Shown in pieces: positions 8,356 to 19,485 of a stretch of 64,000 bases of DNA. The stretch is from Bacteroides propionicigenes. GTDB lineage: Bacteria; Bacteroidota; Bacteroidia; Bacteroidales; Bacteroidaceae. The stretch's first letter is position 1, and each line of letters begins with the position of its first letter. The stretch is from assembly GCF_018390535.1 (NCBI RefSeq), contig NZ_JAHBBW010000010.1, positions 62,001 through 126,000 of the forward strand. The letters run 5' to 3'. Made by a program: the position numbers and the translations under genes. The notes below the pieces were generated by a model, which ran no database searches, was not told the DNA's origin, and saw only the letters and a program-made list of their open reading frames with translations.

Positions 8356-8898
8356 ATGGGAATAATGGATGATAGGGAATTGGTCGCGAGGGTAATCAAA
8401 GACCCCGGAACAGGATTCCGATGTCTGATGGCGAAATACAAGGAGGAGGTCTATTGGTACATTCGGCGATTGGTTGTGGCTCACGAAGATGCGCAGGATG
8501 CTACACAAGAAAATTTTGTACGGGTATTCCGGTCGCTGTCCGGTTTCAAAGGCGAATGCTCTTTTCGGTCGTGGCTTTACAGAATTGCCACCAACGAGGC
8601 CCTGCGTATTTTGGACCGGCGACGTGATGACCGGATGTCATTGGATGATTCTCCGGTTGAACTTAATGGTTTGTTGGCTGATGAGTATGTAGACTACAGT
8701 GATTTGGAAACAGTCAGGTTGCAACAGGCTATTCTGGCATTGCCAACCAAACAACAAATGGTTTTCAACTTACGATACTATAACGGTTTGGGATATGATG
8801 AGATTGCCGGAATCATCGGTTCAACAGCAGATGGTGCTAAATCAAACTACCATATTGCAAAAGAAAAGATTATCAAGTATATGAATTTAAACAGTTAG
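8356..8898 (+). CDS. ECF-type RNA polymerase sigma factor
   Basis: The protein has 180 residues from ATG 8356 (ATG 8365 is also possible; the TTG at 8341 is less likely). Sigma region 2 is at about 15-80, with the DAQDATQENFVRVFRSLSGFKGECSFRSWLYRIATN signature read in pieces. Region 4 is at about 120-172, with LPTKQQMVFNLRYYNGLGYDEIAGI and a helix-turn-helix ending in AKSNYHIAKEKI. It should direct RNA polymerase to envelope-response promoters, probably including its own. The gene downstream, 4 bp away, looks like its anti-sigma partner. Confidence 0.92.
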   Translation: MGIMDDRELVARVIKDPGTGFRCLMAKYKEEVYWYIRRLVVAHEDAQDATQENFVRVFRSLSGFKGECSFRSWLYRIATNEALRILDRRRDDRMSLDDSPVELNGLLADEYVDYSDLETVRLQQAILALPTKQQMVFNLRYYNGLGYDEIAGIIGSTADGAKSNYHIAKEKIIKYMNLNS

Positions 8899-8902
8899 TC
8901 GT

Positions 8903-9235
8903 ATGAATAAAGATTTTGATTTCAACCGCATAGGCAAACGAATGCCCTATACCGCGCCCGAAAACTTCTTGGACGATATTGAAAATAATGTATGGGAGGC
9001 TATAAAAGACGAAATGACACCACCCAAGCCCCAACGGAACTATCGCCTGTGGTACACCATATCCGGCGGACTTGTGGCGGCAAGCATCGCGTTGTTACTG
9101 GTCTTCAATATTCTGCCGGATAGCCATAAGGCAACTGACTTTAAGTCGTTTGAACAAGCATTCTCTCAATTGAGCAGAGCCGACCAGAATTATCTGTTTA
9201 CCGTCTATCAGGACGACTTATTTATAAACGAATAA
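8903..9235 (+). CDS. Putative membrane-bound anti-sigma factor
   Basis: The protein has 110 residues. A hydrophilic N-terminal half (about 1-48) contains MPYTAPENFLDDIENNVWEAI, the kind of short cytoplasmic helix that clamps ECF sigma factors. One membrane helix follows (about 52-72, ISGGLVAASIALLLVFNIL), then a 35-residue periplasmic tail. There is no zinc-binding HxxxCxxC motif. I infer the anti-sigma role from its position 4 bp after the sigma gene and its topology; no strong family signature is visible. Confidence 0.62.
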   Translation: MNKDFDFNRIGKRMPYTAPENFLDDIENNVWEAIKDEMTPPKPQRNYRLWYTISGGLVAASIALLLVFNILPDSHKATDFKSFEQAFSQLSRADQNYLFTVYQDDLFINE

Positions 9236-9244
9236 AAATCAATC

Positions 9245-9691
9245 ATGAAAAGTATTTTTAGAATCCTTCTGTTTGCTATGGCAATGACCGCTTTTTGCGC
9301 AAGTGCTTACGCCCAAAAAGATAGCAGACAACGTATGACCCGTGAACAATTGGCCGAAACACAGGCTAAATACATTGCACAGGAAATGGCAATGGACGGC
9401 ACTACCTCAGAAAAGTTTGTTGAGACCTTTTGCCGGTTTCAAAAAGAGATTTGGGCACTTGGCCCCCGGCCTAAGAGAGAGGTCTCGGGCAGGACGGATG
9501 CGGAAACAGAACAAGCCATTAAAGAGCGGTTTGCCCATAGCCAAAAGATATTGGACTTGCGGCACAAGTATTATGAGGAATATAGCAAGTTCTTATCACA
9601 ACAACAGATTGTGCGTGTATATGAATTGGAAAAAAAGATGATGGATCGTCTGTATCATCGTTCTCAAAAGGCAAAAACTCAAAAACGATAA
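9245..9691 (+). CDS. Spy/CpxP-like periplasmic protein
   Basis: The protein has 148 residues. A signal peptide (about 1-23, ending ASAYAQ) is followed by an all-helical, charged mature part with MTREQLAETQAKYIAQEM early and LSQQQIVRVYELEKKMMDRL late. This layout, two L-T-x-x-Q-like motifs flanking a helical hairpin, resembles Spy/CpxP/ZraP periplasmic chaperone-sensors. It lies 9 bp after the putative anti-sigma gene. I infer that it senses or buffers envelope stress for this sigma factor. Confidence 0.68.
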   Translation: MKSIFRILLFAMAMTAFCASAYAQKDSRQRMTREQLAETQAKYIAQEMAMDGTTSEKFVETFCRFQKEIWALGPRPKREVSGRTDAETEQAIKERFAHSQKILDLRHKYYEEYSKFLSQQQIVRVYELEKKMMDRLYHRSQKAKTQKR

Positions 9692-9697
9692 ATAATT

Positions 9698-11371
9698 ATG
9701 AAGACGATTTTGAAAACTTTTAATTTGTATTGCCTTTCATTCCTCTTCTTGGCTGCAATGAATGCATGCCAGAATGATGATACGGCATTTCCTGATGAAG
9801 AAGAACAGGAACAAGAACAAGATTCAAATCCTGAGAGTATTACTGCCATTATTTCCGACGGGCTTCATGGCAGTTGGAACGAAGGCGACCCCATAATGCT
9901 GGTTCATGACGAACAGACTATTACTGTACAGGCACAGGAAGCCGGTAGTTCATCTATTCTGTCAGGTACTATTGAAGGAACTTTTACTGATGATAATCCT
10001 TTGTTTGGTATATATCCGGCAGATAACAAGGTGTCCTCGGATAATGAAAGTTTAACTGTAACCATACCTGCCACTCAAACCGGAAATGAGAGTGGATATG
10101 ATGAAAAGTCGGTAGTGGCAGTGGCTCGTAGCACATCCAACTCTCTGAATTTTCAGACTGTTTGCGGTGGCATCAAGCTTAACTTCCAAATGTCGGGTGT
10201 AACGGGCATTGAACTTGAAAGCGTTGATGGTTATGCACTTTCCGGTACGGTCAGGATAAAATGGGATGAACATGGAAAACCGATAGCCGATAAGATAGAA
10301 AACGCCAATTCCATCATAACTTTCAGTGCTTCGGATAAATCAGGTTTTACTCCCGGAAAGGATTATTATATATCGACCTTGCCTTGTGACGTTTATGGAG
10401 GTTATAGGCTGTCTATTTACAAGGATGGTTTGGTGGCCCATTATTTCAGTGTGCATCAAACGATAGAGCGAACCGCTTATATAACCCCGAACGATTTGCT
10501 GGAAAGCGAGTTGGAGTTTGACGACCCGGATGCTCCGCTTGTAGAAGAAGAACGTCCGGAACTGGATGCCACGACCACAGCACTTCTCCGCCAGTACCAA
10601 CAGAGCCCGACAGAGGACAATAAGCAGGCTCTTTTGAATCAAATGGGATTACGGTATGATAAAGTCGTTGCGCGAAAGAAAGCCAAACTTCGCGAATTGG
10701 AGAGGGAGGCTAAGACTCCTGACCTCGTAGAAGAAATGCAGGGTATTGTGGATGAGATGGTCGAAAATCGAGATACTCGATTGGAGCAACAGTTTCTGCG
10801 TCTCATCGACCCTCGAAATGACGAAGACCCGAATGATGCTTGGATGGTACTGCGCGGTGCATCGGCTCCGAATGCCTACATAGGTTATGCACCTGTGACA
10901 AATGCCGAATACGCAGCCTTCAAAGGCGGATTCGTTTATAATGCAGGAGAGGAGAACTATCCGGTAGTGAACATTACGATTGCCGAAGCCACGGCTTATT
11001 GCGACTGGCTTACCACTCAAGACAACGCCCATATATATCGTCTTCCGACCGATGAAGAGTGGATACTCGGCGCCGGTCATATGCCTAAAGATGTCACTAT
11101 GAACGCTGACCGTGTGGAATCCGGACTGACAGCAGTGGATGCTTACAATCAGACAACCGGTGCTTGTGGCGGTATAGATTTTTGGGGCAATTGCTGGGAA
11201 TGGACTTCATCAACAGATGCAGCCGGTTCGTACATTATAAAAGGAGGCAGTTGGGACTCCAGCCGTGATGATTGCCGTAGCGAGAAATCGGATGTTGTAA
11301 GAACGGGCACGCAGGGCTACGCCAATGTCGGCTTCAGGGTAGTAAGAACAGATGTTTCAAGTGCCCGATAA
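9698..11371 (+). CDS. Lipoprotein: fimbrillin-like domain fused to an FGE/SUMF1-like domain
   Basis: The protein has 557 residues. A lipobox LAAMNAC (about 18-24) leads into an acidic linker (EEEQEQEQDS), then a fimbrillin-like beta domain (about 45-270; WNEGDPIMLV, LFGIYPADN, VCGGIKLNFQ). A helical charged segment follows (about 290-380, LRELEREAKTPDLVEEM). The C-terminus (about 395-552) has the formylglycine-generating-enzyme/SUMF1 fold: YRLPTDEEWILGAG, FWGNCWEW, IKGGSWD, VGFRVVR. The catalytic Cys pair expected after GGSW is reduced to one Cys, so it is probably a binding domain, not an enzyme. It is the last gene of the ECF operon, 6 bp after the Spy-like gene. Confidence 0.75.
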   Translation: MKTILKTFNLYCLSFLFLAAMNACQNDDTAFPDEEEQEQEQDSNPESITAIISDGLHGSWNEGDPIMLVHDEQTITVQAQEAGSSSILSGTIEGTFTDDNPLFGIYPADNKVSSDNESLTVTIPATQTGNESGYDEKSVVAVARSTSNSLNFQTVCGGIKLNFQMSGVTGIELESVDGYALSGTVRIKWDEHGKPIADKIENANSIITFSASDKSGFTPGKDYYISTLPCDVYGGYRLSIYKDGLVAHYFSVHQTIERTAYITPNDLLESELEFDDPDAPLVEEERPELDATTTALLRQYQQSPTEDNKQALLNQMGLRYDKVVARKKAKLRELEREAKTPDLVEEMQGIVDEMVENRDTRLEQQFLRLIDPRNDEDPNDAWMVLRGASAPNAYIGYAPVTNAEYAAFKGGFVYNAGEENYPVVNITIAEATAYCDWLTTQDNAHIYRLPTDEEWILGAGHMPKDVTMNADRVESGLTAVDAYNQTTGACGGIDFWGNCWEWTSSTDAAGSYIIKGGSWDSSRDDCRSEKSDVVRTGTQGYANVGFRVVRTDVSSAR

Positions 11372-11757
11372 ATTCAATGTATTGTAAATATAAACTTACC
11401 AATTAAGTAAATACGCATAATTAGTTTATACCATTCTGTCATTCAGAGCGTAGCGAAGAATCTACTCCCTTTTTTGTGTGCATGAAGAGAAGGGTTTCTT
11501 CGCTTCCTTCTGAATGATAGAATGATATGTTAATCATCATTTTGACGCATTCCCCTTTAAGTAATTTCAATGCTCGATTGTAGAGATTGCATTCAGAACT
11601 TGTGCTGATAATCAGTAGTTTTCAGGCTGAAATTGTAGAATTCGTTTCTTTCCCTTTCCTTAACCTTACTCACGTTTCTTTTGCCCTGTAGAGATACCTT
11701 CTTTTTAATTCTCTATGTTTTAAGTGTTTAGCCAAAACGGTTGTAGATGCCGTTTTC
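11372..11757. other. Gene-free stretch of 547 bp up to the HU-like gene (first part)
   Basis: No open frame with a believable start lies here. The stretch holds dispersed-repeat copy B (11433-11524) and otherwise unremarkable AT-rich DNA leading to the HU-like promoter at 11758-11788 and a 130-bp leader. Confidence 0.6.
11433..11524. repeat. Dispersed inverted-repeat element, copy B
   Basis: ATTCTGTCATTCAGAG on the left pairs imperfectly with CTGAATGATAGAAT on the right, around GAAGAATCT and TTTCTTCGCTTC. It is the most decayed of the four related elements (the others are at 522-701, 38369-38504 and 54214-54301) and lacks the perfect 24-bp outer arms of copy A. Confidence 0.75.
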
Positions 11758-11788
11758 TTGTATTCCCTTCATTCTCGCCCTAACTTTG
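11758..11788 (+). promoter_or_regulatory. Promoter of the HU-like gene
   Basis: TTG (11758-11760), a 20-bp spacer and TAACTTTG (11781-11788) match the Bacteroides consensus. The ATG follows about 130 bp later, leaving a long untranslated leader. Confidence 0.7.
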
Positions 11789-11918
11789 CAACATCGAATT
11801 TGAGAAACAGATGCTGAACTGTTGAGGCCTCGCAGCAAACTTCTGCTTCTTGAAAAAGATAAAGGCTCAGGCCTGTTACATTATTATATTATATAAACCT
11901 TTTAAAATATTAAAAATT

Positions 11919-12392
11919 ATGGGACTTCAGTATGTAGTAGCTAAACGTGTATTCGGTTTCGACAAGGATAAAAACGTAAAGTATGTTGCCAAATCCGTAG
12001 GGTCGGGCGAGTTGGACTTTGGTAAGTTGTGTGCCAAAGTGAGCCGTATTCTCGGCATTCATAGAAAAACGGTGGACTTGGTGGCTACCGGCCTTGTAGA
12101 CATCATGTCGGAAGAGATTGACGATGGAAAGACTGTCCGCTTAGGCGAATTCGGACTCTTCCGCCCTTCTTTTACAGGAAAAAGCGCGGATACGGAAGAG
12201 GGTGTTACGGCAAGTAATATCGTTCGTAAGCGTATTCTCTTTTTTCCGGGAAAGGCTTTCAGTACGATGCTGGGTAATATGAGCGTTACCAGAATGGCGG
12301 TGCCCGATACGGATTATACCAATGGAGGTAGCGGCGAACCTGACAATTCGGGTATCCCCGATGAAGGTGAGAAAGAAGATCCTTTGGGATAA
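11919..12392 (+). CDS. HU-like DNA-binding protein with acidic tail
   Basis: The protein has 157 residues from ATG 11919; an upstream in-frame extension to 11850 falls in the leader and is rejected. The core (about 20-120) matches the DNABII fold: KLCAKVSRILGIHRKTVDLVATGLVDIMSEEIDDGKTVRLGEFGLFRPSF read in parts, then RKRILFFPG. The last 25 residues are Gly/Asp/Glu-rich and probably disordered. These Bacteroidetes-type HU relatives are nucleoid proteins. A 15-bp perfect hairpin follows the gene. It stands alone between two unrelated operons. Confidence 0.85.
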   Translation: MGLQYVVAKRVFGFDKDKNVKYVAKSVGSGELDFGKLCAKVSRILGIHRKTVDLVATGLVDIMSEEIDDGKTVRLGEFGLFRPSFTGKSADTEEGVTASNIVRKRILFFPGKAFSTMLGNMSVTRMAVPDTDYTNGGSGEPDNSGIPDEGEKEDPLG

Positions 12393-12427
12393 CATGGCAA
12401 CTTTCTGAGGATACAGAAGGATAGAAA

Positions 12428-12461
12428 TAAGAATGAAGGGTAGCATTACCCTTCATTCTTA
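12428..12461. terminator. Perfect 15-bp hairpin after the HU-like gene
   Basis: TAAGAATGAAGGGTA (12428-12442), loop GCAT, then the exact complement (12447-12461). There is no T-run, so it may be a processing or stabilising stem rather than a classic terminator. Confidence 0.6.
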
Positions 12462-12552
12462 TGCAAACGTTTTCTGGCGAATTATTCGATTTTTATCCGA
12501 TTGTTTCCGATAGAAATCCTTATCCTGCTTATATTTGCGGTACGATAACTAA

Positions 12553-14730
<2,178 letters not shown>

Positions 14731-14767
14731 TTAGGGTAAAAAGAGTTTCTGATTAGGTATTGGTTGG

Positions 14768-14804
14768 CTCCCCGCAGGACTTTGGTTCTGCGGGGAGTCT
14801 TTTT
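14768..14804 (+). terminator. Intrinsic terminator after the GH97 gene
   Basis: CTCCCCGCAG (14768-14777) pairs perfectly with CTGCGGGGAG (14788-14797), followed by TCTTTTT. It is 37 bp after the GH97 stop. Confidence 0.9.
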
Positions 14805-14895
14805 ATTATTTTTAGAGGTAGAAAATGGCGTTAACAAGGAAACTTCTTCGTACCTTTGCGCCCGTTAATAAAATAACTAATAACACAAGGAACTT

Positions 14896-16305
14896 ATGGG
14901 AGGTTTTTTCGGAACAGTCGCCAAAGCAAGTTGCGTGGCAGATTTGTTTTACGGCACAGATTATAATTCGCACTTAGGGACAAAGCGTGGCGGTATGGCT
15001 ACTTACGATCAGGAAGAAGCGGTGTTTAAGCGTTCTATCCACAATTTGGAGAGTACCTACTTCCGTACGAAATTTGAAGATGAGCTGGATAAATTCAAAG
15101 GGAACTCTGGCATCGGAATCATCAGCGATACAGATCCCCAGCCTCTTATATTGAACTCCCATCTCGGTCGTTTTGCCATTGTAACGGTTGCCAAGATTGT
15201 GAACCTGCAAGAATTGGAAGCCGAACTCTTGGAACAAAATATGCACTTTGCCGAATTAAGCTCCGGCAAGACCAATCAAACAGAACTTATAGCCCTGCTC
15301 CTGATACAAGGAAAAACCTTTGTGGAAGGAATAGAAAATGTATACAAGCATATCAAAGGTTCGTGCTCCATGCTGCTTCTTACGGAAGACGGCATTATCG
15401 CTGCCCGCGACCGTTGGGGACGTACTCCTGTCGTTATAGGCAAGAAAGACGGGGCTTATGCTGCAACCAGTGAGTCGAGCAGCTTCCCGAATTTGGGTTA
15501 CGAGGTAGACCGCTATTTGGGACCGGGCGAAATTGTCCGCCTGCGTGCCGATGGAATAGAGCAGATGCGCAAACCCAATGAGGAGATGCAGATATGTTCT
15601 TTCCTATGGGTTTATTACGGCTTCCCCACTTCGTGTTATGAGGGAAAGAATGTGGAAGATGTACGCTTCTCGTCCGGGTTGAAAATGGGACAGACCGATA
15701 CTTCGGAGGTAGATTGCACTTGCGGTATTCCCGATTCTGGTGTGGGCATGGCGTTGGGATATGCCGAAGGAAAAGGGGTGCCCTATCATCGTGCCATCTC
15801 AAAATATACACCGACATGGCCGCGCAGCTTCACTCCCAGCCGACAAGAAATGCGTTCGTTGGTGGCAAAGATGAAACTTATTCCTAACCGTGCCATGCTG
15901 GAAGGCAAACGTCTTCTGTTCTGTGACGACTCCATAGTGCGCGGAACCCAGTTGCGCGATAATGTAAAGGTGCTCTACGAGTATGGCGCTAAGGAAGTTC
16001 ACATCCGTATTGCCTGTCCGCCGCTGATATATAGTTGTCCGTTTGTGGGTTTCACGGCATCCAAAGGAGATTTGGAACTGATTACCCGTCGTGTCATCAA
16101 AGAGTTGGAAGGTGATGAAAACAAAAACCTTGAGAAATATGCCACTACCGGTTCGCCGGAGTATGAGAGAATGGTGGAGGTAATCCGCGAGCGTTTCGGA
16201 CTTTCATCATTAAAGTTCAATACACTGGAAACGTTGGTTGAGGCTATCGGGCTGCCTAAATGTAAACTCTGTACCCATTGTTTTGACGGAAGCAGCCACT
16301 TTTGA
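14896..16305 (+). CDS. PurF-like amidophosphoribosyltransferase paralogue lacking the glutaminase cysteine
   Basis: The protein has 469 residues. The phosphoribosyltransferase half is intact: the PRPP loop LLFCDDSIVRGTQ lies at about 340-352. Cys residues in ICSFLW, YSCPFVG and CKLCTHC match the four [4Fe-4S] ligand sites of the B. subtilis-type enzyme. The N-terminus reads MGGFFGT where PurF has CG(I/V)(F/V)G, so the catalytic Cys is Gly. An in-frame TAA at 14881-14883 rules out a propeptide start. The usual HRGQEG and TRYST-like glutaminase segments are also altered (TKRGGM, SDTDPQ). It may use ammonia, or have a different role. A TACCTTTG box is at 14851-14858. Confidence 0.82.
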   Translation: MGGFFGTVAKASCVADLFYGTDYNSHLGTKRGGMATYDQEEAVFKRSIHNLESTYFRTKFEDELDKFKGNSGIGIISDTDPQPLILNSHLGRFAIVTVAKIVNLQELEAELLEQNMHFAELSSGKTNQTELIALLLIQGKTFVEGIENVYKHIKGSCSMLLLTEDGIIAARDRWGRTPVVIGKKDGAYAATSESSSFPNLGYEVDRYLGPGEIVRLRADGIEQMRKPNEEMQICSFLWVYYGFPTSCYEGKNVEDVRFSSGLKMGQTDTSEVDCTCGIPDSGVGMALGYAEGKGVPYHRAISKYTPTWPRSFTPSRQEMRSLVAKMKLIPNRAMLEGKRLLFCDDSIVRGTQLRDNVKVLYEYGAKEVHIRIACPPLIYSCPFVGFTASKGDLELITRRVIKELEGDENKNLEKYATTGSPEYERMVEVIRERFGLSSLKFNTLETLVEAIGLPKCKLCTHCFDGSSHF

Positions 16306-16330
16306 TTGACAAATCAGCTATTAAGGAATA

Positions 16331-16373
16331 AAAAAGGGGCGTGAATTGCTTGGCAGTTCACGCCCCTTTTTTT
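16331..16373 (+). terminator. Intrinsic terminator after the PurF-like gene
   Basis: AAAAAGGGGCGTGAA (16331-16345) pairs exactly with TTCACGCCCCTTTTT (16357-16371) and runs on into T residues. It is a strong two-way hairpin 25 bp after the stop. Confidence 0.92.
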
Positions 16374-16490
16374 AACTTTACGGCAATTAAAAAAACGATA
16401 GGGGATAGGGCGATAAAGTGAGTTACATTATATAATGAAGTAATATCCCGTTATCACTCTGCCATCTCATCACCTTAACACATTATTAAT

Positions 16491-17717
16491 ATGACTTTAG
16501 TAGAACGTTTTTTAAAGTATGTAAGTTTCGATACTCAATCGAATGAGGAGAGCGGGGTAACTCCAAGTACTCCGGGGCAAATGGTATTTGCCAAGTTCCT
16601 GAAAGAAGAATTGGAAACTTTGGGTCTGGAAGAGATTACGCTGGATGAGAACGGTTATCTGTTTGCCACCCTTCCTGCCAATATAGATAAGGCTGTGCCT
16701 GTTGTAGGTTTCATAGCCCACATGGATACAAGTCCCGATATGAGTGGCAAGGATGTTTCTCCGCGTATTGTAGAGAATTACGATGGCAAGGACATTGTTC
16801 TTTGCGCGGACGAGAAGGTGGTCCTTTCTACTGCCCGTTTCCCCGAGTTGCTCGACCATAAGGGAGAGGACCTGATTGTAACCAACGGAAAGACTTTGTT
16901 GGGTGCCGATGATAAAGCCGGTATTGCGGAGATTGTTTCGGCAATGGCCTACCTGAAAGAACATCCTGAAATCAAGCATGGTAAGATTCGCATAGGTTTC
17001 AATCCCGATGAGGAAATCGGTTTGGGAGCGCATAAGTTCAACGTTGAGCAATTCGATTGTGAATGGGCTTATACCATGGACGGCGGTGAACTGGGCGAGC
17101 TGGAGTTTGAAAACTTCAATGCCGCCTCTGCCAAGATTGTTTTCAAGGGACGTAATGTGCATCCGGGATATGCCAAGAATAAGATGATAAATTCTATTCG
17201 TGTTGCCAACCGTTTTATCTCCATGCTTCCCAGCCACGAAACGCCGGAGCATACAGAGGGGTACGAGGGATTCTACCACCTCATCAGCATCACGGGCGAA
17301 GTGGAACAGACTACTGTAGCCTATATCATCCGCGACCACGACCGTCTCCGTTTTGAGAGCCGCAAGAAGGAATTTGAACATCTTGTACGCAAAATTAATG
17401 CCGAATACGGTGAAGGCACAGCCGTGCTCGAACTGCACGACCAGTACTATAATATGCGCGAGAAGATTGAGCCGGTAATGCACATCATCGACACCGCTTT
17501 CAAAGCTATGGAAGCCGTCGGCGTAGAGCCTCGTGTAAAAGCCATTCGAGGCGGTACGGACGGTGCGCAACTCTCGTTCAAGGGTCTGCCTTGTCCCAAT
17601 ATCTTTGCCGGTGGCCTGAATTTCCACGGACGCTACGAGTTCGTGCCTGTTCAGAATATGGAGAAAGCCATGAAGGTTATCGTCAAGATAGCCGAACTCG
17701 TTGCTCATCAATCATAA
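16491..17717 (+). CDS. pepT: Peptidase T (tripeptide aminopeptidase)
   Basis: The protein has 408 residues, full length for M20B peptidase T. Zinc-site motifs are in order: [43 protein letters not shown] and [18 protein letters not shown]. It removes the N-terminal residue of tripeptides in the cytoplasm. gcvT follows 22 bp later on the same strand, so the two are probably co-transcribed. Confidence 0.95.
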   Translation: MTLVERFLKYVSFDTQSNEESGVTPSTPGQMVFAKFLKEELETLGLEEITLDENGYLFATLPANIDKAVPVVGFIAHMDTSPDMSGKDVSPRIVENYDGKDIVLCADEKVVLSTARFPELLDHKGEDLIVTNGKTLLGADDKAGIAEIVSAMAYLKEHPEIKHGKIRIGFNPDEEIGLGAHKFNVEQFDCEWAYTMDGGELGELEFENFNAASAKIVFKGRNVHPGYAKNKMINSIRVANRFISMLPSHETPEHTEGYEGFYHLISITGEVEQTTVAYIIRDHDRLRFESRKKEFEHLVRKINAEYGEGTAVLELHDQYYNMREKIEPVMHIIDTAFKAMEAVGVEPRVKAIRGGTDGAQLSFKGLPCPNIFAGGLNFHGRYEFVPVQNMEKAMKVIVKIAELVAHQS

Positions 17718-17739
17718 TTTATAAATCATAAATCCTACC

Positions 17740-18831
17740 ATGAAAACCACTCCGTTTACAGAAACACACATCTCGCTGGGTGCTAAGATGCACGAATTTG
17801 CGGGATACAATATGCCTATCGAATATTCCGGTATCATCGATGAGCATCTCACCGTTTGCCAAGGTGTAGGCGTGTTCGATGTCTCCCATATGGGAGAATT
17901 TTGGGTGAAGGGTCCGCACGCTTTGGACTTTTTGCAGAAAGTTACTTCTAATAATGTGGCAGCCCTTACTCCCGGTAAAGTGCAGTACACTTGCTTTCCC
18001 AATGAGGATGGCGGTATTGTGGACGACTTGCTCGTCTATCAGTATGAGCCGGAGAAGTATCTGTTGGTTGTCAATGCTTCCAATATAGAGAAGGACTGGA
18101 ACTGGTGTGTGTCTCATAATACGGAGGGCGCCGAACTGGAGAATGCTTCCGACCGCATGGCACAGCTTGCCGTACAAGGTCCGAAGGCTATCGAGGCATT
18201 GCAGAAACTGACTCCCGTCAACCTTTCCGAACTCCCGTATTATACCTTTACGCACGGTGAGTTTGCAGGCGAACCGGATGTCATTATTTCCAATACCGGC
18301 TATACCGGTGCAGGTGGTTTTGAACTCTACTTCTATCCGGAAGCGGCGATGAAGATATGGAATGCCGTGTTCGAGGCAGGCGCGGAATTTGGCATCAAGC
18401 CTATCGGACTCGGTGCCCGCGATACGCTTCGTCTTGAAATGGGCTTCTGCCTGTATGGAAATGATTTGGACGATACCACGTCGCCTATCGAAGCCGGACT
18501 GGGATGGATTACCAAGTTTGTAGAAGGCAAGAATTTCACTAATCGTCCGGTGCTGGAGAAACAGAAAGCGGAGGGTACGGTACGCAAGTTGGTAGGTTTT
18601 GAAATGGTAGACCGCGGTATTCCCCGTCATGGCTATGAGTTGCAGAGCCCGGAAGGCGCTCCCATTGGCGTGGTTACTTCGGGCACAATGTCGCCTACCC
18701 GTAAAATCGGTATCGGTATGGGGTATGTGAAGCCTGAATATAGCAAGGTCGGTACGGAGATTTGTATTGATATGCGCGGACGCAAGCTGAAAGCGGTGGT
18801 GGTACGTCCGCCGTTCCGGGGAAAAGTATAG
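17740..18831 (+). CDS. gcvT: Aminomethyltransferase (glycine cleavage T protein)
   Basis: The protein has 363 residues, the standard GcvT length. Folate- and lipoyl-substrate motifs include [57 protein letters not shown] and the C-terminal [18 protein letters not shown]. It takes the aminomethyl group from the H protein to tetrahydrofolate, releasing ammonia. gcvP and gcvH are not in the window. It lies 22 bp after pepT and ends 31 bp before the first core of a 22-bp repeat array. Confidence 0.96.
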   Translation: MKTTPFTETHISLGAKMHEFAGYNMPIEYSGIIDEHLTVCQGVGVFDVSHMGEFWVKGPHALDFLQKVTSNNVAALTPGKVQYTCFPNEDGGIVDDLLVYQYEPEKYLLVVNASNIEKDWNWCVSHNTEGAELENASDRMAQLAVQGPKAIEALQKLTPVNLSELPYYTFTHGEFAGEPDVIISNTGYTGAGGFELYFYPEAAMKIWNAVFEAGAEFGIKPIGLGARDTLRLEMGFCLYGNDLDDTTSPIEAGLGWITKFVEGKNFTNRPVLEKQKAEGTVRKLVGFEMVDRGIPRHGYELQSPEGAPIGVVTSGTMSPTRKIGIGMGYVKPEYSKVGTEICIDMRGRKLKAVVVRPPFRGKV

Positions 18832-18861
18832 GAAGTTGATATATCCTCCTTGTCTGATAGC

Positions 18862-18980
18862 ATTACTAAAACCCTACCGACGTTTTAGTAAAACTCTGCC
18901 GGCGATTTACTAAAACTCCACCAACGATTTAGTAAAACTCCGCCAATGATTTACTAAATAGTCGGCGGAGTTTTACTAAA
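18862..18980. repeat. 22-bp-spaced array of TTTAGTAAA cores, six units
   Basis: Cores start at 18862, 18884, 18906, 18928, 18950 and 18972, always 22 bp apart. Core orientation varies: the first reads ATTACTAAA, then TTTAGTAAA, TTTACTAAA, TTTAGTAAA, TTTACTAAA, TTTACTAAA. The 13-bp spacers follow ACTCCGCCnACGA, with the last one inverted (TAGTCGGCGGAGT). This lets 18931-18944 pair with 18964-18977 in a 14-bp stem. The array lies between convergent gcvT and rpmE2. Confidence 0.92.
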
Positions 18981-18989
18981 CGGCATAAT

Positions 18990-19022
18990 AAAAAAGGGAA
19001 TCTGTATCAGACTCCCTTTTTT
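18990..19022. terminator. Two-way terminator between gcvT and rpmE2
   Basis: AAAAAAGGGAATCTG pairs with CAGACTCCCTTTTTT apart from one bulged position. It has T-runs in both directions and serves gcvT (+) and rpmE2 (-, stop at 19043). Confidence 0.85.
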
Positions 19023-19042
19023 GCTGTTTCTTAAAAAACAGA

Positions 19043-19294
19043 TTATTTCTTGCGGTTACCGTAGCGGCTCATGAACTTATCAACGCGACCGGCTGTGTCA
19101 ACCAACTTAGACTTACCTGTGTAGAACGGGTGAGAAGTGCTGGAGATTTCCAATTTTACCAACGGATAAGTTTCGCCTTCGAACTCGATAGTCTCTTTGG
19201 TATTTACTGTAGAACGAGACAAGAACACGTCACCGTTTGACATATCTTTAAATACTACCGGACGGTAATTTTCAGGATGAATACCTTTTTTCAT
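19043..19294 (-). CDS. rpmE2: 50S ribosomal protein L31 type B
   Basis: The protein has 83 residues. [40 protein letters not shown] (read in parts) and the basic tail RYGNRKK are typical L31. It lacks the CxxC zinc pair of type A, so it is the zinc-free type B form. Single gene, convergent with gcvT. Confidence 0.97.
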   Translation of the reverse strand: MKKGIHPENYRPVVFKDMSNGDVFLSRSTVNTKETIEFEGETYPLVKLEISSTSHPFYTGKSKLVDTAGRVDKFMSRYGNRKK

Positions 19295-19485
19295 TTTAAT
19301 ATTTGTTTTTTAATTTATATTCTGTTACTATTTTGGTAATAAATAGTGTAATGGTCTTTTTCAGTGCGCAAAGATAATGCTTTTCTATGAAATGAAAAAA
19401 GGTTTTTTGCAAAAAAAATCGGGTAATTGATAGGTTTATAGCTTTTTATTTTAGATTTTTGCAGGAGATTAATATCATATCACCT

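Noticed and set aside
14881..14895. Upstream start giving the PurF-like protein a cleavable propeptide and N-terminal Cys
   Set aside because: An in-frame TAA at 14881-14883 blocks it, and there is no Cys within the first twelve residues of the mature frame.
16512..17711. Open frame of 399 codons opposite pepT
   Set aside because: It mirrors nearly the whole pepT gene and has no ribosome site, promoter or recognisable motif.
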